Source: Jannaschia sp. M317 (GTDB taxonomy: Bacteria > Pseudomonadota > Alphaproteobacteria > Rhodobacterales > Rhodobacteraceae). From it: a stretch of DNA of 64,000 nt. Both the position numbers and the translations under genes were made by a program. This document shows, one piece after another, positions 26,385 through 35,533 of this stretch. Below the pieces are notes generated by a model. It had not been told where the DNA came from and did not search any database. It saw nothing but the letters and a program-made list of their open reading frames with translations. Where the stretch lies: the NCBI RefSeq assembly GCF_025141175.1, contig NZ_CP081155.1, positions 2,385,001-2,449,000 of the forward strand. The letters run 5' to 3'. How positions within the stretch are numbered: the stretch's first letter is position 1; each line of letters opens with the position of its first letter.

Positions 26385-26971
26385 ATGCGCGGCGCATCAT
26401 CGTCTGGGCGACAGCTCTGTCGGTCACCCTGACCGTCCTTCCCGCTGTCGCGGCATGGTCGCCCCGACTGCTGTGGAATGCCAGCGCAAGTGTCCCGATC
26501 GGGCTCTACCGCCTGCATCCCGCCGATCAAATTGCCATCGGTGATCTGGTGGCCGTTCAGCCGCCACTGGCGCTAGCGGATTTCCTTGAAACGCGGGCCT
26601 ACCTGCCGCGCGGCATCCCGTTGCTCAAGCATGTCATGGCGCTTGAGGGCGCGTTGGTTTGCCGCTCGGGCGACAGGATCACCATCAACAATCGCCATCT
26701 TGGCCGTGCCCATGCGCAGGACCGCAACGGCCGCGATTTGCCCATCTGGGAGGGCTGCCACCGGCTCGGCGCTCGCGAAGTCTTCCTCATGAATCCGGAT
26801 GCGCCCGACAGTCTGGACGGGCGATATTTCGGGCTTTTGCCACGCACCGCGATTACCGCCCGGCTAACGCCGCTTTGGATCGTATCCGACGGTGCCATCG
26901 CAGGGTCGGCGCATCCGGATCCCACACCGCACAACAACAGAAAGGAGGCCTTCCATGCCCCAGATCGGTGA
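26381..26971 (+). CDS. traF: TraF-like S26 family conjugal signal peptidase
   Basis: TraF processes the pilin precursor TrbC into its cyclic mature form. The 196-aa protein has an N-terminal membrane anchor (about residues 5-25), the catalytic serine in NASASVPIGLYRL, and the lysine of the dyad in GIPLLKHVMALEGALV. Near the C-terminus are MNPDAPDSLDGRYFGLLP and a final LTPLWI strand. The motifs and length are normal for plasmid S26 peptidases. It overlaps the DUF736 start by 17 bases. Confidence 0.9.
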   Translation: MNARRIIVWATALSVTLTVLPAVAAWSPRLLWNASASVPIGLYRLHPADQIAIGDLVAVQPPLALADFLETRAYLPRGIPLLKHVMALEGALVCRSGDRITINNRHLGRAHAQDRNGRDLPIWEGCHRLGAREVFLMNPDAPDSLDGRYFGLLPRTAITARLTPLWIVSDGAIAGSAHPDPTPHNNRKEAFHAPDR

Positions 26972-27290
26972 ATTCACCCGCACGAAATCCGGCTTTGCCG
27001 GGTATGTCCGAACACTGACGCTCGACCTCGAGATGTCGCTGACCAAGGCCGAGGCGACCGAGGCCGAGAACGGCCCGGATTACCGCCTCTTCCATGGCGA
27101 TGGGGACCTCGCCCGCGAAATCGGGGCCGCCTGGGCGCGCACCGGGGAGAAGGCTGGGGAATATTTCTCGGTTCTGATCGACGACCCGATGCTGGCGCAG
27201 CCGATCCGCGCCAACCTCTTTTGCAACGGTGAAAGTTCGGTTTGGTCGCTGCAATGGACCCGTCCGCCGAAGCGCAACGGGGCGGCGTGA
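26955..27290 (+). CDS. DUF736 domain-containing protein
   Basis: The 111-aa product matches DUF736: MPQIGEFTRTKSGFAGYVRTLTLDLEMSL, then GPDYRLFHGDGDLAREIGAAWARTGEKAGEYFSVLIDDPMLAQPIRANLF. It is a small cytoplasmic protein always found in the DUF2840-traF-DUF736 block, of unknown function. AAAGGAGG just before ATG 26955 fixes the start; it overlaps the end of traF. Confidence 0.88.
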   Translation: MPQIGEFTRTKSGFAGYVRTLTLDLEMSLTKAEATEAENGPDYRLFHGDGDLAREIGAAWARTGEKAGEYFSVLIDDPMLAQPIRANLFCNGESSVWSLQWTRPPKRNGAA

Positions 27291-27293
27291 GCG

Positions 27294-28037
27294 ATGACAC
27301 TGATCTTCCGCAAACGCAGCAGGGGGATCGCGGTCGAGCGACCCCGCATCGTGCAAATCTGCGCCGTCTTCCTTCTTTCCGGCCTTGCCGCGACGGGGCC
27401 AGTCAGCGGTCAGGCTCTCGCCGAAGCACCGACCGTCCTACGCGATCCGATGCGCGATCCTCATGCGGTTGCAATCGCCGAAGCCTCTGCGCGCTTCGCG
27501 ATCCCGGAGCACTGGATCCGTGCCGTGATACAGGCCGAAAGCGCGGGCGATCCGCGCGCGGTCAGCCATGCCGGGGCCATGGGGTTGATGCAGGTCATGC
27601 CCGGAACATGGGCCGCCCTGCGGCAGGACCACGGTCTCGGCGCTGATCCCTTCGGGCCGCGCGATAACATCCTCGCGGGCACGGCCTATCTGCGCGCCAT
27701 GCTCGATCGCTATGGCACCGTTGGCGGCATGCTCGCCGCCTACAATGCCGGGCCGGGGCGGTACGACGCATACCTCTCGGAGGGCCGTCCGCTGCCCGCC
27801 GAAACCCGCGCCTATGTCGCGATGCTGGCCCCGCGCCTCGACGGCACGGCCCCGCTCCCGAACCGCGCATCCGTCGCCGATTGGCGCGAGGCGGCGCTGT
27901 TCACCGACAGATCGGCGGAGCATCCACAACAAAATGGCGGCAGCCCGGATGCAGATCGAACGGCGGGCGACACGGATCCAGTCGACCCCAATCCCGGCAT
28001 TTTCGTTGTCCGGCCCGGCCCGGAGACACGGCCATGA
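27294..28037 (+). CDS. Lytic transglycosylase (conjugation-associated)
   Basis: The 247-aa protein has a signal sequence (about residues 20-42) and a Slt-type domain: IPEHWIRAVIQAESAGDPRAVSHAGAMGLMQVMPGTWAALR with catalytic Glu in QAESAG, then DPFGPRDNILAGTAYLRAMLDRYGTVGGMLAAYNAGPGRY. It opens the peptidoglycan locally so that the mating channel can cross, like VirB1. A low-complexity C-terminal tail (about 60 residues) follows the domain. It starts four bases after the DUF736 stop. Confidence 0.9.
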   Translation: MTLIFRKRSRGIAVERPRIVQICAVFLLSGLAATGPVSGQALAEAPTVLRDPMRDPHAVAIAEASARFAIPEHWIRAVIQAESAGDPRAVSHAGAMGLMQVMPGTWAALRQDHGLGADPFGPRDNILAGTAYLRAMLDRYGTVGGMLAAYNAGPGRYDAYLSEGRPLPAETRAYVAMLAPRLDGTAPLPNRASVADWREAALFTDRSAEHPQQNGGSPDADRTAGDTDPVDPNPGIFVVRPGPETRP

Positions 28038-28284
28038 GTGTGATCGCGGTTTTGCGGGCTCTGGCGGGCCGTGTCGCAGAGGCGGCGGAAGGGCGTGCTC
28101 GGACAACGGGCGGGAAGGGAGATGGGCAAGATAAAAGGGCATGCCACGAATGCCGCAAGTCCCTGACAGGACTGGCGTTTTCGCGTGCATGGCGGTCGGT
28201 CGTGTGCAGGTTTCCGGGGTTTTTCCTGCGATTTCAATGCTCCGGTATGCACAGTGGCTTTCCGAGCAGCGGGAGGGTCTTCGC

Positions 28285-30051
28285 ATGACCGAATCCGAAC
28301 ACGATTTCCGCATCAGGCCCGGAAAGCCCCGCAGCACGCGTGCCCCGCGTCCGAAAGCCTTCGTCGACCAGGTGCTGAGGGCGGCCAACAAAGCAGGTCA
28401 CGTTTCGACGCGGCCAAGCGGCAAGCAGCGAAGCCATTCCAACTTCGGGCGCGGGCAAAGCCGATTTGGCAGATCGCGGCTTTTTTCGTCATCGCGCCGG
28501 GTCATGGTTGCTGCTCGCATTGCCCGTCACAAGGGCCGAGCCTATCGCGCGGCTCCGCTATCGACACATCTCGCCTATCTGCGTCGCGACGGGGTCAGCC
28601 GGGACGGGGAGAAGGGCCTGCTCTTCGATGCCGAAACCGACGGTCTGGACGGATCGGACTTCGCGGCTCGATGTGAGGATGATCGGCACCATTTCCGTTT
28701 CATCATCTCGCCCGAGGATGCCGCAGAGATGGAGGACCTGCGCGGCTTTACCCGCGATCTCGCGCGCGGGATGGAGGCCGATCTCGGAACGCGTCTGGAT
28801 TGGGTCGCCGTTGATCACTGGAACACCGACAACCCCCATGTGCATCTGATCGTGCGCGGCGTGGATGATCGTGGCGGCGATCTCGTCATCGCGCGCGACT
28901 ACATCAGCAGTGGGCTGCGGTCCCGTGCCGAGGATCTGGTCGCGCTGGAACTCGGACCTAAGCCGGAGCATGAAGTCCAGCATGCGCTGGAACGGGAGTT
29001 GACGGCCGAGCGCTGGACGCGCCTCGACCGGGAGTTGCGCTATCATGCCGACGATCTCGGATTGCTGGATCTGCGCCCCTCCGCGACCGGTCCCAAAGAC
29101 CCGCAAATCCGGCGGTTGATGGTCGGCCGCCTTCAGCATCTTCGGAAACTCGGTCTGGCCTCGGAAGGCCGCCCCGGCGAATGGATGCTGGGGCTCGAGG
29201 CGGAACGCACGCTCCGCGATCTGGGCGAACGCGGTGACATCATCAAAACGATGCACCGCGCCTTCGCCGAGCGGGGGCAGGACCGCGGCTTCTCGGACTT
29301 CGCCATCGACGGAGGTGGAGCTGGGGACCCGATCATCGGACGACTGGTCGAGACCGGATTGCATGACGAGCAGTCCGGCACCGCCTATGCCGTGATCGAC
29401 GGCACGGACGGACGCGCGCATCATGTCCGGTTTCGGGGCCTCGACGCGTTCGACCACGCGCCCGCGCCGGGCGGCATCGTCGAGGTGCGGCGCTTCGGCG
29501 GTCCGGACGATCCGCGTCCAACGCTTGTCCTGGCCAACCGCTCCGATCTCGACTTGCAAAGCCAGGTCACCGCACCGGGCGCGACCTGGCTCGATCACAG
29601 GTTGGTCGAACGTTCCCGCATGCCGCTTGCAATGGGCGGGTTCGGGGCAGAGGTGCGGGAGGCGATCGATGCCCGCGCCGAGCATCTGGCGGACGCGGGG
29701 CTGGGCCAAAGACAGGGACCGCGGATCATCCTCCAGCGCAATCTTCTTACCACCCTGCGGCGTCGCGAACTTGACGCTACGGGCCAGAGGCTCGAGGCCG
29801 AAACAGGCCTGTCACATCGCACCGCAAAGTCCGGCGAGCATGTGACCGGCACCTACACCCGCCAGTTGCGCCTGTCCTCCGGCCGGTACGCGATAATCGA
29901 AGGCATCGGCCCGGACGGCGGGCGCAGTTTCCAACTCGTCCCCTGGTCCCGCGAAATCGAACCCCGCCTTGGCCAGCACATCACCGGCATCGCGCGCAGC
30001 GGGGGCGGCATCGACTGGACACTCGGGCGCAAGCGCGGGCTCGGCATCTGA
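28285..30051 (+). CDS. Relaxase/mobilisation nuclease with DUF3363
   Basis: The 588-aa protein is the DNA-nicking relaxase of the element. It begins MTESEHDFRIRPGKPRSTRAPRPKAFVDQVLRAANKAG, typical of DUF3363 (RlxS-type) relaxases. It has THLAYLRRDGV (94-104) with a candidate nicking tyrosine (Tyr98), and the metal-binding histidines in HWNTDNPHVHL (His178, His185, His187). A long DUF3363 domain follows to the C-terminus. GGGAGG at 28270-28275 supports ATG 28285; the frame is open back to 28141 but without family resemblance. It lies 16 bases before traG/virD4. Confidence 0.92.
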   Translation: MTESEHDFRIRPGKPRSTRAPRPKAFVDQVLRAANKAGHVSTRPSGKQRSHSNFGRGQSRFGRSRLFSSSRRVMVAARIARHKGRAYRAAPLSTHLAYLRRDGVSRDGEKGLLFDAETDGLDGSDFAARCEDDRHHFRFIISPEDAAEMEDLRGFTRDLARGMEADLGTRLDWVAVDHWNTDNPHVHLIVRGVDDRGGDLVIARDYISSGLRSRAEDLVALELGPKPEHEVQHALERELTAERWTRLDRELRYHADDLGLLDLRPSATGPKDPQIRRLMVGRLQHLRKLGLASEGRPGEWMLGLEAERTLRDLGERGDIIKTMHRAFAERGQDRGFSDFAIDGGGAGDPIIGRLVETGLHDEQSGTAYAVIDGTDGRAHHVRFRGLDAFDHAPAPGGIVEVRRFGGPDDPRPTLVLANRSDLDLQSQVTAPGATWLDHRLVERSRMPLAMGGFGAEVREAIDARAEHLADAGLGQRQGPRIILQRNLLTTLRRRELDATGQRLEAETGLSHRTAKSGEHVTGTYTRQLRLSSGRYAIIEGIGPDGGRSFQLVPWSREIEPRLGQHITGIARSGGGIDWTLGRKRGLGI

Positions 30052-30067
30052 CGAAAGGACCTTGACT

Positions 30068-32056
30068 ATGACCGCCACGAAAATCCTCTGGGGCCAGATC
30101 CTCGCCGTCTTCCTGATCGTCCTCACCACGACCTGGGGCGCGACGCAATGGGTCGCCTGGCGGCTGGGATTTCAGGCGCAGCTCGGCAGCCCATGGTTCG
30201 AAGCCTTCGGCATGCCGATCTACCCGCCGCCCGCCTTCTTCTGGTGGTGGTATTTCTACGACGCCTATGCGCGCACGGTCTTCTGGGAGGGCGGCGCGAT
30301 CGCGGCCTCGGGCGGGTTCATCTCCATCGCCGTTGCCATCACCATGTCCGTGATCCGGGCGCGCGAGGCCGCCGATGTCGACACCTATGGCTCGGCCCGC
30401 TGGGCGAAGAGGGCCGAGGTGGAAGCCGCCGGGCTGCTCGGCTCCGATGGCGTCGTGCTGGGCAAGCTGGATCACGACTACCTCCGCCATGACGGGCCGG
30501 AGCATGTGCTCTGCTTCGCGCCAACCCGGTCGGGCAAGGGGGTTGGCCTTGTCGTCCCCTCGCTTCTGACCTGGCCGGGCTCCGCCATCGTCCATGACAT
30601 CAAGGGCGAGAACTGGGACCTGACGGCCGGGTTCCGCGCGCGCCATGGCCGGGTGCTGCGCTTCGATCCGACCAGCATGACCTCGGCCGCCTACAACCCG
30701 CTGCTCGAAGTCCGTCGGGGTGAGTGGGAGGTGCGCGACGTCCAGAACGTGGCCGATGTGCTGGTCGATCCCGAAGGCTCTCTGGAGAAACGCAACCATT
30801 GGGAAAAGACCTCGCACTCGCTGCTGGTCGGCGCGATCCTGCATGTGCTCTACGCCGAACGAGACAAGACCCTCGCAGGCGTCGCCGCCTTCCTGTCCGA
30901 CCCGCGCCGCCCGATCGAGCAGACCCTCGAGGCCATGATGGCAGCGTGCCACCTGGGAGAAGCCGGCCCGCATCCTGTCATCGCCTCCACGGCGCGGGAG
31001 CTTCTGAACAAGTCCGACAACGAACGCTCGGGCGTTCTGTCGACGGCCATGTCCTTCCTCGGCCTCTACCGCGACCCCGTCGTCGCACATGTGACAAGGC
31101 GTTGCGACTGGCGGATCGACGACCTGATCGGGGCGGAGCAACCGACGACCCTCTACCTCGTGGTGCCGCCCTCAGACATCTCCCGCACCAAGCCGCTGAT
31201 CCGGCTTGTGCTGAACCAGATCGGCCGCCGCCTGACCGAAGACTTGAAAGACACGCGCCGCCGCCATCGTGTGCTGATGATGCTCGATGAATTCCCGGCG
31301 CTCGGTCGGCTCGACTTCTTCGAAAGTGCGCTGGCCTTCATGGCGGGCTACGGGATCAAGAGCTTCCTGATCGCGCAATCCCTCAACCAGATCGAGAAGG
31401 CCTATGGCCAGAACAACGCGATCCTCGACAACTGCCATGTCCGCGTGAGCTTCGCCACCAACGACGAACGGACTGCCAAGCGCGTGTCGGATGCCCTCGG
31501 CACGGCGACGGAGATGAAGGCGATGCGCAACTACGCCGGGCACCGTCTGGCGCCCTGGTTGGGCCACCTCATGGTGTCCCGCTCCGAAACTGCGCGCCAG
31601 CTCCTGACGCCGGGCGAGATCATGCAGCTGCCGCCCGACGACGAGATCGTCATGGTCGCGGGGGCGCCGCCGATCCGCGCGAAGAAGGCGCGGTATTTTG
31701 AGGACAGGCGGTTTGTCGATCGTGTGGTTGCGCCGCCAGAACCGGAGCAAGGCATGCCGATGATGCAGGATGATCCATGGTCATCGCTTCCGACCATCGA
31801 AGCCGATACTCCGGCGGGCGCATCCGCGACGTCGACCAACGCCGATGACACGAACGCCGGCCTTCGCCGGGAGCCGGACTTGCCCGAGCATGTGGCTGCA
31901 TCCCGGGAAACGCCGAAGGAACCCGCGCGCGAATTCGAGATGATGCTCGATGATGATCCGGAGGAGGCCGCGCGGCAAAGGCAAGCCCTGCGCAAGCAGA
32001 TGGGACAGGTGGCCCGTCAGGCCTCGATGGACCGCAATGACGGTATCGATCTTTGA
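30068..32056 (+). CDS. traG: VirD4/TraG type IV coupling ATPase
   Basis: The 662-aa coupling protein brings the relaxase-DNA complex to the secretion channel. It has two N-terminal transmembrane helices (about 5-30 and 75-97), Walker A APTRSGKG (151-158), and Walker B in VLMMLDEFPALGRLDFFESALAFMAGYGIKSFLIAQSLNQIEKAYG. The end of the conserved core is TPGEIMQLPPDDEIVMVAG. The C-terminal 100 residues are acidic and variable. ATG 30068 follows GAAAGGA. It is followed 10 bases later by the CopG gene. Confidence 0.93.
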   Translation: MTATKILWGQILAVFLIVLTTTWGATQWVAWRLGFQAQLGSPWFEAFGMPIYPPPAFFWWWYFYDAYARTVFWEGGAIAASGGFISIAVAITMSVIRAREAADVDTYGSARWAKRAEVEAAGLLGSDGVVLGKLDHDYLRHDGPEHVLCFAPTRSGKGVGLVVPSLLTWPGSAIVHDIKGENWDLTAGFRARHGRVLRFDPTSMTSAAYNPLLEVRRGEWEVRDVQNVADVLVDPEGSLEKRNHWEKTSHSLLVGAILHVLYAERDKTLAGVAAFLSDPRRPIEQTLEAMMAACHLGEAGPHPVIASTARELLNKSDNERSGVLSTAMSFLGLYRDPVVAHVTRRCDWRIDDLIGAEQPTTLYLVVPPSDISRTKPLIRLVLNQIGRRLTEDLKDTRRRHRVLMMLDEFPALGRLDFFESALAFMAGYGIKSFLIAQSLNQIEKAYGQNNAILDNCHVRVSFATNDERTAKRVSDALGTATEMKAMRNYAGHRLAPWLGHLMVSRSETARQLLTPGEIMQLPPDDEIVMVAGAPPIRAKKARYFEDRRFVDRVVAPPEPEQGMPMMQDDPWSSLPTIEADTPAGASATSTNADDTNAGLRREPDLPEHVAASRETPKEPAREFEMMLDDDPEEAARQRQALRKQMGQVARQASMDRNDGIDL

Positions 32057-32066
32057 GGACTGACCC

Positions 32067-32477
32067 ATGCGCGACCGTCTCCACCTCTCCCTGCCAGCCG
32101 AGTTGATCGGGCGGATCAACGACATCGCTGACCGGAAACGGGTGACCCGCTCCGCTATCGTGGAGGCAGCGGTCGAATCCTTTCTGTCCCCCGATCATGC
32201 CGACATGCAGGAGGCCGCCCTGACGCGCCGCCTCGACCGCCTCTCACGGCATGTCGCCCGTCTCGAACGCGATCAGCGGATCACAACCGAGACCCTCGCC
32301 CTCTTCGTCCGCTTCTGGCTCACCATCACCCCGCCGGTCGCGCCGGAGCAGCAGGCCGCGGCACAGGCCAAAGGGCGCGAACGGTTTGATGGGTTTGTGG
32401 AGACACTGGGCAAGCGGGTGCAGAAGGGGCGTTGGTTCACGGATGAGATCCCGGGTGATGAGAAGGAAAACCGGTAG
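32067..32477 (+). CDS. CopG/ribbon-helix-helix regulator of the transfer region
   Basis: The 136-aa protein begins MRDRLHLSLPAELIGRINDIADRKRVTRSAIVEAAVESFLSPD, a ribbon-helix-helix DNA-binding domain. A helical region with the VARLERDQRITTETLALFVRFWL segment follows. In related elements it always lies between traG and trbB, so it is expected to act as a transfer-gene regulator or relaxosome accessory. Here that junction has been split by the 6-kb Dcm-Z1 cassette downstream. Confidence 0.87.
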   Translation: MRDRLHLSLPAELIGRINDIADRKRVTRSAIVEAAVESFLSPDHADMQEAALTRRLDRLSRHVARLERDQRITTETLALFVRFWLTITPPVAPEQQAAAQAKGRERFDGFVETLGKRVQKGRWFTDEIPGDEKENR

Positions 32478-32523
32478 TCACAAAGAAAATTATGGCCTCC
32501 AGTTCAAATTGGCAGGTTTTGCG

Positions 32524-32551
32524 TTGACGTTGTCGAGAGCGTCTATATCGT
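32524..32551 (+). promoter_or_regulatory. Possible promoter of the Dcm cassette
   Basis: TTGACG at 32524-32529 and TATCGT at 32546-32551 are spaced by 16 bases in the 160-base gap between the CopG stop and the methylase start. This is a reasonable sigma-70-like pair, placed where the cassette needs its own promoter. Sequence match only. Confidence 0.3.
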
Positions 32552-32637
32552 GTGTCAGACTAACGCTTGGCCCTTCAAGGACACTGCCAACGCCCAACCG
32601 AAACGCTTAGATCACGAGCCCAATAGCCTTGGCACAG

Positions 32638-33939
32638 ATGAAATTCATCGATCTTTTCGCCGGTCTGGGCGGATTTCATCAGGCGCTGAGCGCGTCGGGC
32701 GGGGAGTGCGTGTTCGCCTCGGAGATCAACGGCGATTTGGCCGCTTTGTACGAGAAGAACTACGGCACAAAGCCCCACGGCGATATCCGAAGCGTCGATA
32801 TTCCCTCGATCCCAGATCATGATGTCCTGTGCGCAGGCTTTCCCTGCCAGCCGTTTTCCAAGGCTGGCGAGCAGAAAGGCCTGCAATGCCCCCAATGGGG
32901 CGACCTCATCGATTACGTGATCGACATTTTACGTGTGAAGGAGCCGCGCTTTTTCATCATCGAAAATGTGCCAAACCTTGTCCGCCATGACGGCGGCAGG
33001 ACGTGGCAAAATATCTGTACCCGGCTACGCGCGCTCGACTATGATGTCGATTTTGCGCGCTTGTCCCCGCACATGTTCGGCGTGCCGCAAAAGCGCGAGC
33101 GGGCCTTCATCATTGGCGACCGCGAAGGGCTTGGCGGCTTTTCCTGGCCGATGCCGGAAGACGGGGCACAACTATCTATTGCATCCGTCTTGGACGAAGA
33201 CCCGGATGATGCTCTTCATTTGAGCCCAAACCATGTCCATTATCTGTCGATCTGGCAGGAATTCGTGGCGGCTTTCCCGAAGAATACGGAACTTCCGTCA
33301 TTCCCTATCTGGGCAATGGAATTTGGCGCAGACTATCCCCTTGATGGCCTCACCCCGTATGAGCGCGGATATCGACGGCTGGGCCGCCATAAAGGCGCGT
33401 TCGGGCAATCCTTGAAAGGTTTGTCGCCCGAAGAAACTGAAGCTGCGCTTCCAGGGTATGCGCGCACTAAGCTGGAGCGATTTCCGGCATGGAAGATAGA
33501 TTTCATCGAAAAGAACCGCGCCTTCTATGCTGGGCACAAATCAATCATTGATCCTTGGATTGACCAGATAAAATCCTTCCCGCCGAGCTTCCAAAAGCTG
33601 GAATGGAACACGAAAGGCGGCGTGCGAGATATCTGGAAACATGTCATCCAATTCCGGGCGAGCGGCATTCGCATCAAAAAGGCCGATACTGCCCCCTCAC
33701 TCATTGCTATGACAACAAGTCAGGTTCCCATCATTGGATGGGAGCGGCGCTATATGACGCCACGCGAGTGCAGCCGCCTGCAAAGTCTTGAACTCACCCA
33801 TTTGCCGAGCACCAAGAACGGTGCCTACAAAGCCTTTGGCAATGCCGTTAATGTTGAAGTTGTGAAGCGCATCTTCGCCGCCCTTGTCACCAGAGAAGAT
33901 GCAGCGGAGTCCGCACAGCGGGCCGTTGCCGCAGAGTAA
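32638..33939 (+). CDS. DNA (cytosine-5-)-methyltransferase
   Basis: The 433-aa enzyme has all major C5-methylase motifs: motif I DLFAGLGG (residues 5-12), motif IV GFPCQPFSKAG with catalytic Cys70, motif VI ENV (109-111), motif VIII PQKRERAFIIG (150-160), and motif X YKAFGNAVNVEVVKRI near the C-terminus. The target-recognition region lies between about residues 200 and 360. It is the first gene of a four-gene cassette; one base separates it from the GHKL gene. It should mark host DNA at a sequence I cannot predict. ATG 32638 is used; a TTG lies at 32629. Confidence 0.95.
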   Translation: MKFIDLFAGLGGFHQALSASGGECVFASEINGDLAALYEKNYGTKPHGDIRSVDIPSIPDHDVLCAGFPCQPFSKAGEQKGLQCPQWGDLIDYVIDILRVKEPRFFIIENVPNLVRHDGGRTWQNICTRLRALDYDVDFARLSPHMFGVPQKRERAFIIGDREGLGGFSWPMPEDGAQLSIASVLDEDPDDALHLSPNHVHYLSIWQEFVAAFPKNTELPSFPIWAMEFGADYPLDGLTPYERGYRRLGRHKGAFGQSLKGLSPEETEAALPGYARTKLERFPAWKIDFIEKNRAFYAGHKSIIDPWIDQIKSFPPSFQKLEWNTKGGVRDIWKHVIQFRASGIRIKKADTAPSLIAMTTSQVPIIGWERRYMTPRECSRLQSLELTHLPSTKNGAYKAFGNAVNVEVVKRIFAALVTREDAAESAQRAVAAE

Positions 33940-33940
33940 T

Positions 33941-35533
33941 ATGAGCCGATTGAACACGGTCAATATCCGGCCCGGTGTAAACGTCCTTTCGGTGCTCCCG
34001 CACCTTAACTATAAGGCGTGGTACGCCTTGGCCGAGTTCGTTGATAACTCGATCCAGAGCAGTATCTCGCGCCGAAAGGACTTGGAGGCCGCCTCGGGCG
34101 GTTCCTACGTTCTGCGGGTCGATATCACCTTCGATGCGGACGACAGCCGGATCGTGATTTTCGACAACGCTGCCGGAATTGCCTCATCCGACTATCAGCG
34201 CGCCTTCCGGCCTGCCGAAATCCCGCCCGATGCAACGGGCCTGTCCGAGTTCGGCATGGGGATGAAGAGCGCGGCATGCTGGTTCGCGCCGAAATGGAGC
34301 GTCCGCTCCAGCGCGCTTGGCGAAAGAGACGAGCGCACTGTCTTCTTCGATATCGAACGCATCGTCCATGACAGCATCGAAGAGTTAAATGTCGTCACTT
34401 CGGTTGCGTCCGAGGACAAGCACTATACGGAAATCCGGCTGGAGGACATTCGTCGCTTTCCGAAAGGCCGGACCATCGGCAAGATCAAGGAGCATTTGGC
34501 CAGCATCTATCGCATCTTCCTGCGCTCCGGCGCGCTGGAGCTCTGCGTTGACGGTGAGCGACTGACATTTGAGGAACCCAAAATACTGGTAGCACCCTAT
34601 TTTGAGGAACCATACAAGCCGACCGGCCCAAAAATCTCTTGGCGTCGGGAAATTGACATTGATCTTGGCCCAGGCAAATCAGCGACTGGATTTGTTGCGA
34701 TCCGTGAAAAGGCAGATACTCGGCTTGCTGGACTCGCATTATTTCGACGGCAGCGACTTGTATTCGGCAGCGCTGATGAACCGTACCGACCGCCAGATAT
34801 CTTCAAACGATCCAATAGCTATGAGTCACAGAGAGTATTTGGGGAGATACACCTCAAGGGATTCAATGTCTCACACACCAAGGACGGAGTCCAATGGGGC
34901 GAGGCAGAAGACGAATTCCTTAAGAAACTGCACAAAATCCTTAGATCAGACGACCTGCCCATTATACGACAAACGAATAACTATCGCGCATTGGACGATG
35001 CTCGAAACGCGCGTAAGGTTGCCCGCAGTGCAGCGCCCGCCGTGGCCAAGCAGTTCGATCACAGAGCCTTGATTGCATCGCAACCGGCGTTTCCCAGCGT
35101 TGTATCACCGAGCCCTGAGCCATCGCCGGACGAGAACCTTCCCGATGTTGGGGAGCAACTCGACGCGGTTGCGGAAGGGGAGCGCGATGATTTTCAGTTT
35201 GAGTTTTTGTTCCGGGGGACGCCTTGGATCGTGAAGCTCGAATTGTCCTATGCCGACCGGGAAAGCGATTGGCTTTCCATCCAGAGCAGACCAGCCATCA
35301 CGGACCCTGATCCGCGTGAAGTGCTGATCCGCGTGGCCATGCTGCATCCATTTATGGCGCAGTTTCCCAATCTCGACTCGGAGGGCTTCGCGGCAGTCCT
35401 GAATATTGCTGCCACCATGGCGCTGTCAGAAGTCATCGCCACGGAGCTTGCCTCGCATCACCCCAAAGCAATCCGGCAATACACCAATGAAATCCTCAAG
35501 AACCTTGTGACGAGGGCTGTCCCCGATGAGTGA
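33941..35533 (+). CDS. MORC/MutL-like GHKL ATPase of restriction-type cassette
   Basis: The 530-aa protein has a GHKL (Hsp90/MutL/histidine-kinase) ATP-binding fold: N-box ALAEFVDNSIQS (Glu32, Asp35, Asn36), G1 box FDNAAGI (74-80), and G2 box SEFGMGMKSAACWF (102-115). An S5-like region follows (residues about 210-340). The C-terminal part, after about residue 400, is not assigned. This matches the prokaryotic MORC-type ATPases described by the Aravind group as partners of Dcm methylases, Z1 proteins and PD-(D/E)XK nucleases in restriction-like systems. Its stop overlaps the Z1 start by eight bases, so the order is translationally coupled. Confidence 0.85.
   Translation: MSRLNTVNIRPGVNVLSVLPHLNYKAWYALAEFVDNSIQSSISRRKDLEAASGGSYVLRVDITFDADDSRIVIFDNAAGIASSDYQRAFRPAEIPPDATGLSEFGMGMKSAACWFAPKWSVRSSALGERDERTVFFDIERIVHDSIEELNVVTSVASEDKHYTEIRLEDIRRFPKGRTIGKIKEHLASIYRIFLRSGALELCVDGERLTFEEPKILVAPYFEEPYKPTGPKISWRREIDIDLGPGKSATGFVAIREKADTRLAGLALFRRQRLVFGSADEPYRPPDIFKRSNSYESQRVFGEIHLKGFNVSHTKDGVQWGEAEDEFLKKLHKILRSDDLPIIRQTNNYRALDDARNARKVARSAAPAVAKQFDHRALIASQPAFPSVVSPSPEPSPDENLPDVGEQLDAVAEGERDDFQFEFLFRGTPWIVKLELSYADRESDWLSIQSRPAITDPDPREVLIRVAMLHPFMAQFPNLDSEGFAAVLNIAATMALSEVIATELASHHPKAIRQYTNEILKNLVTRAVPDE

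Noticed and set aside
28138..28280. Possible oriT upstream of the relaxase (inverted repeats GGCAT/ATGCC and AGTCC/GGACT)
   Set aside because: Arms are only 5 bases and no known nic consensus was recognised, so calling an oriT would be a guess.
28034..28288. Short plus-strand frame between lytic transglycosylase and relaxase
   Set aside because: It overlaps the transglycosylase stop by four bases, which looks attractive, but its sequence is low in complexity with no recognisable pattern and it runs into the relaxase start.
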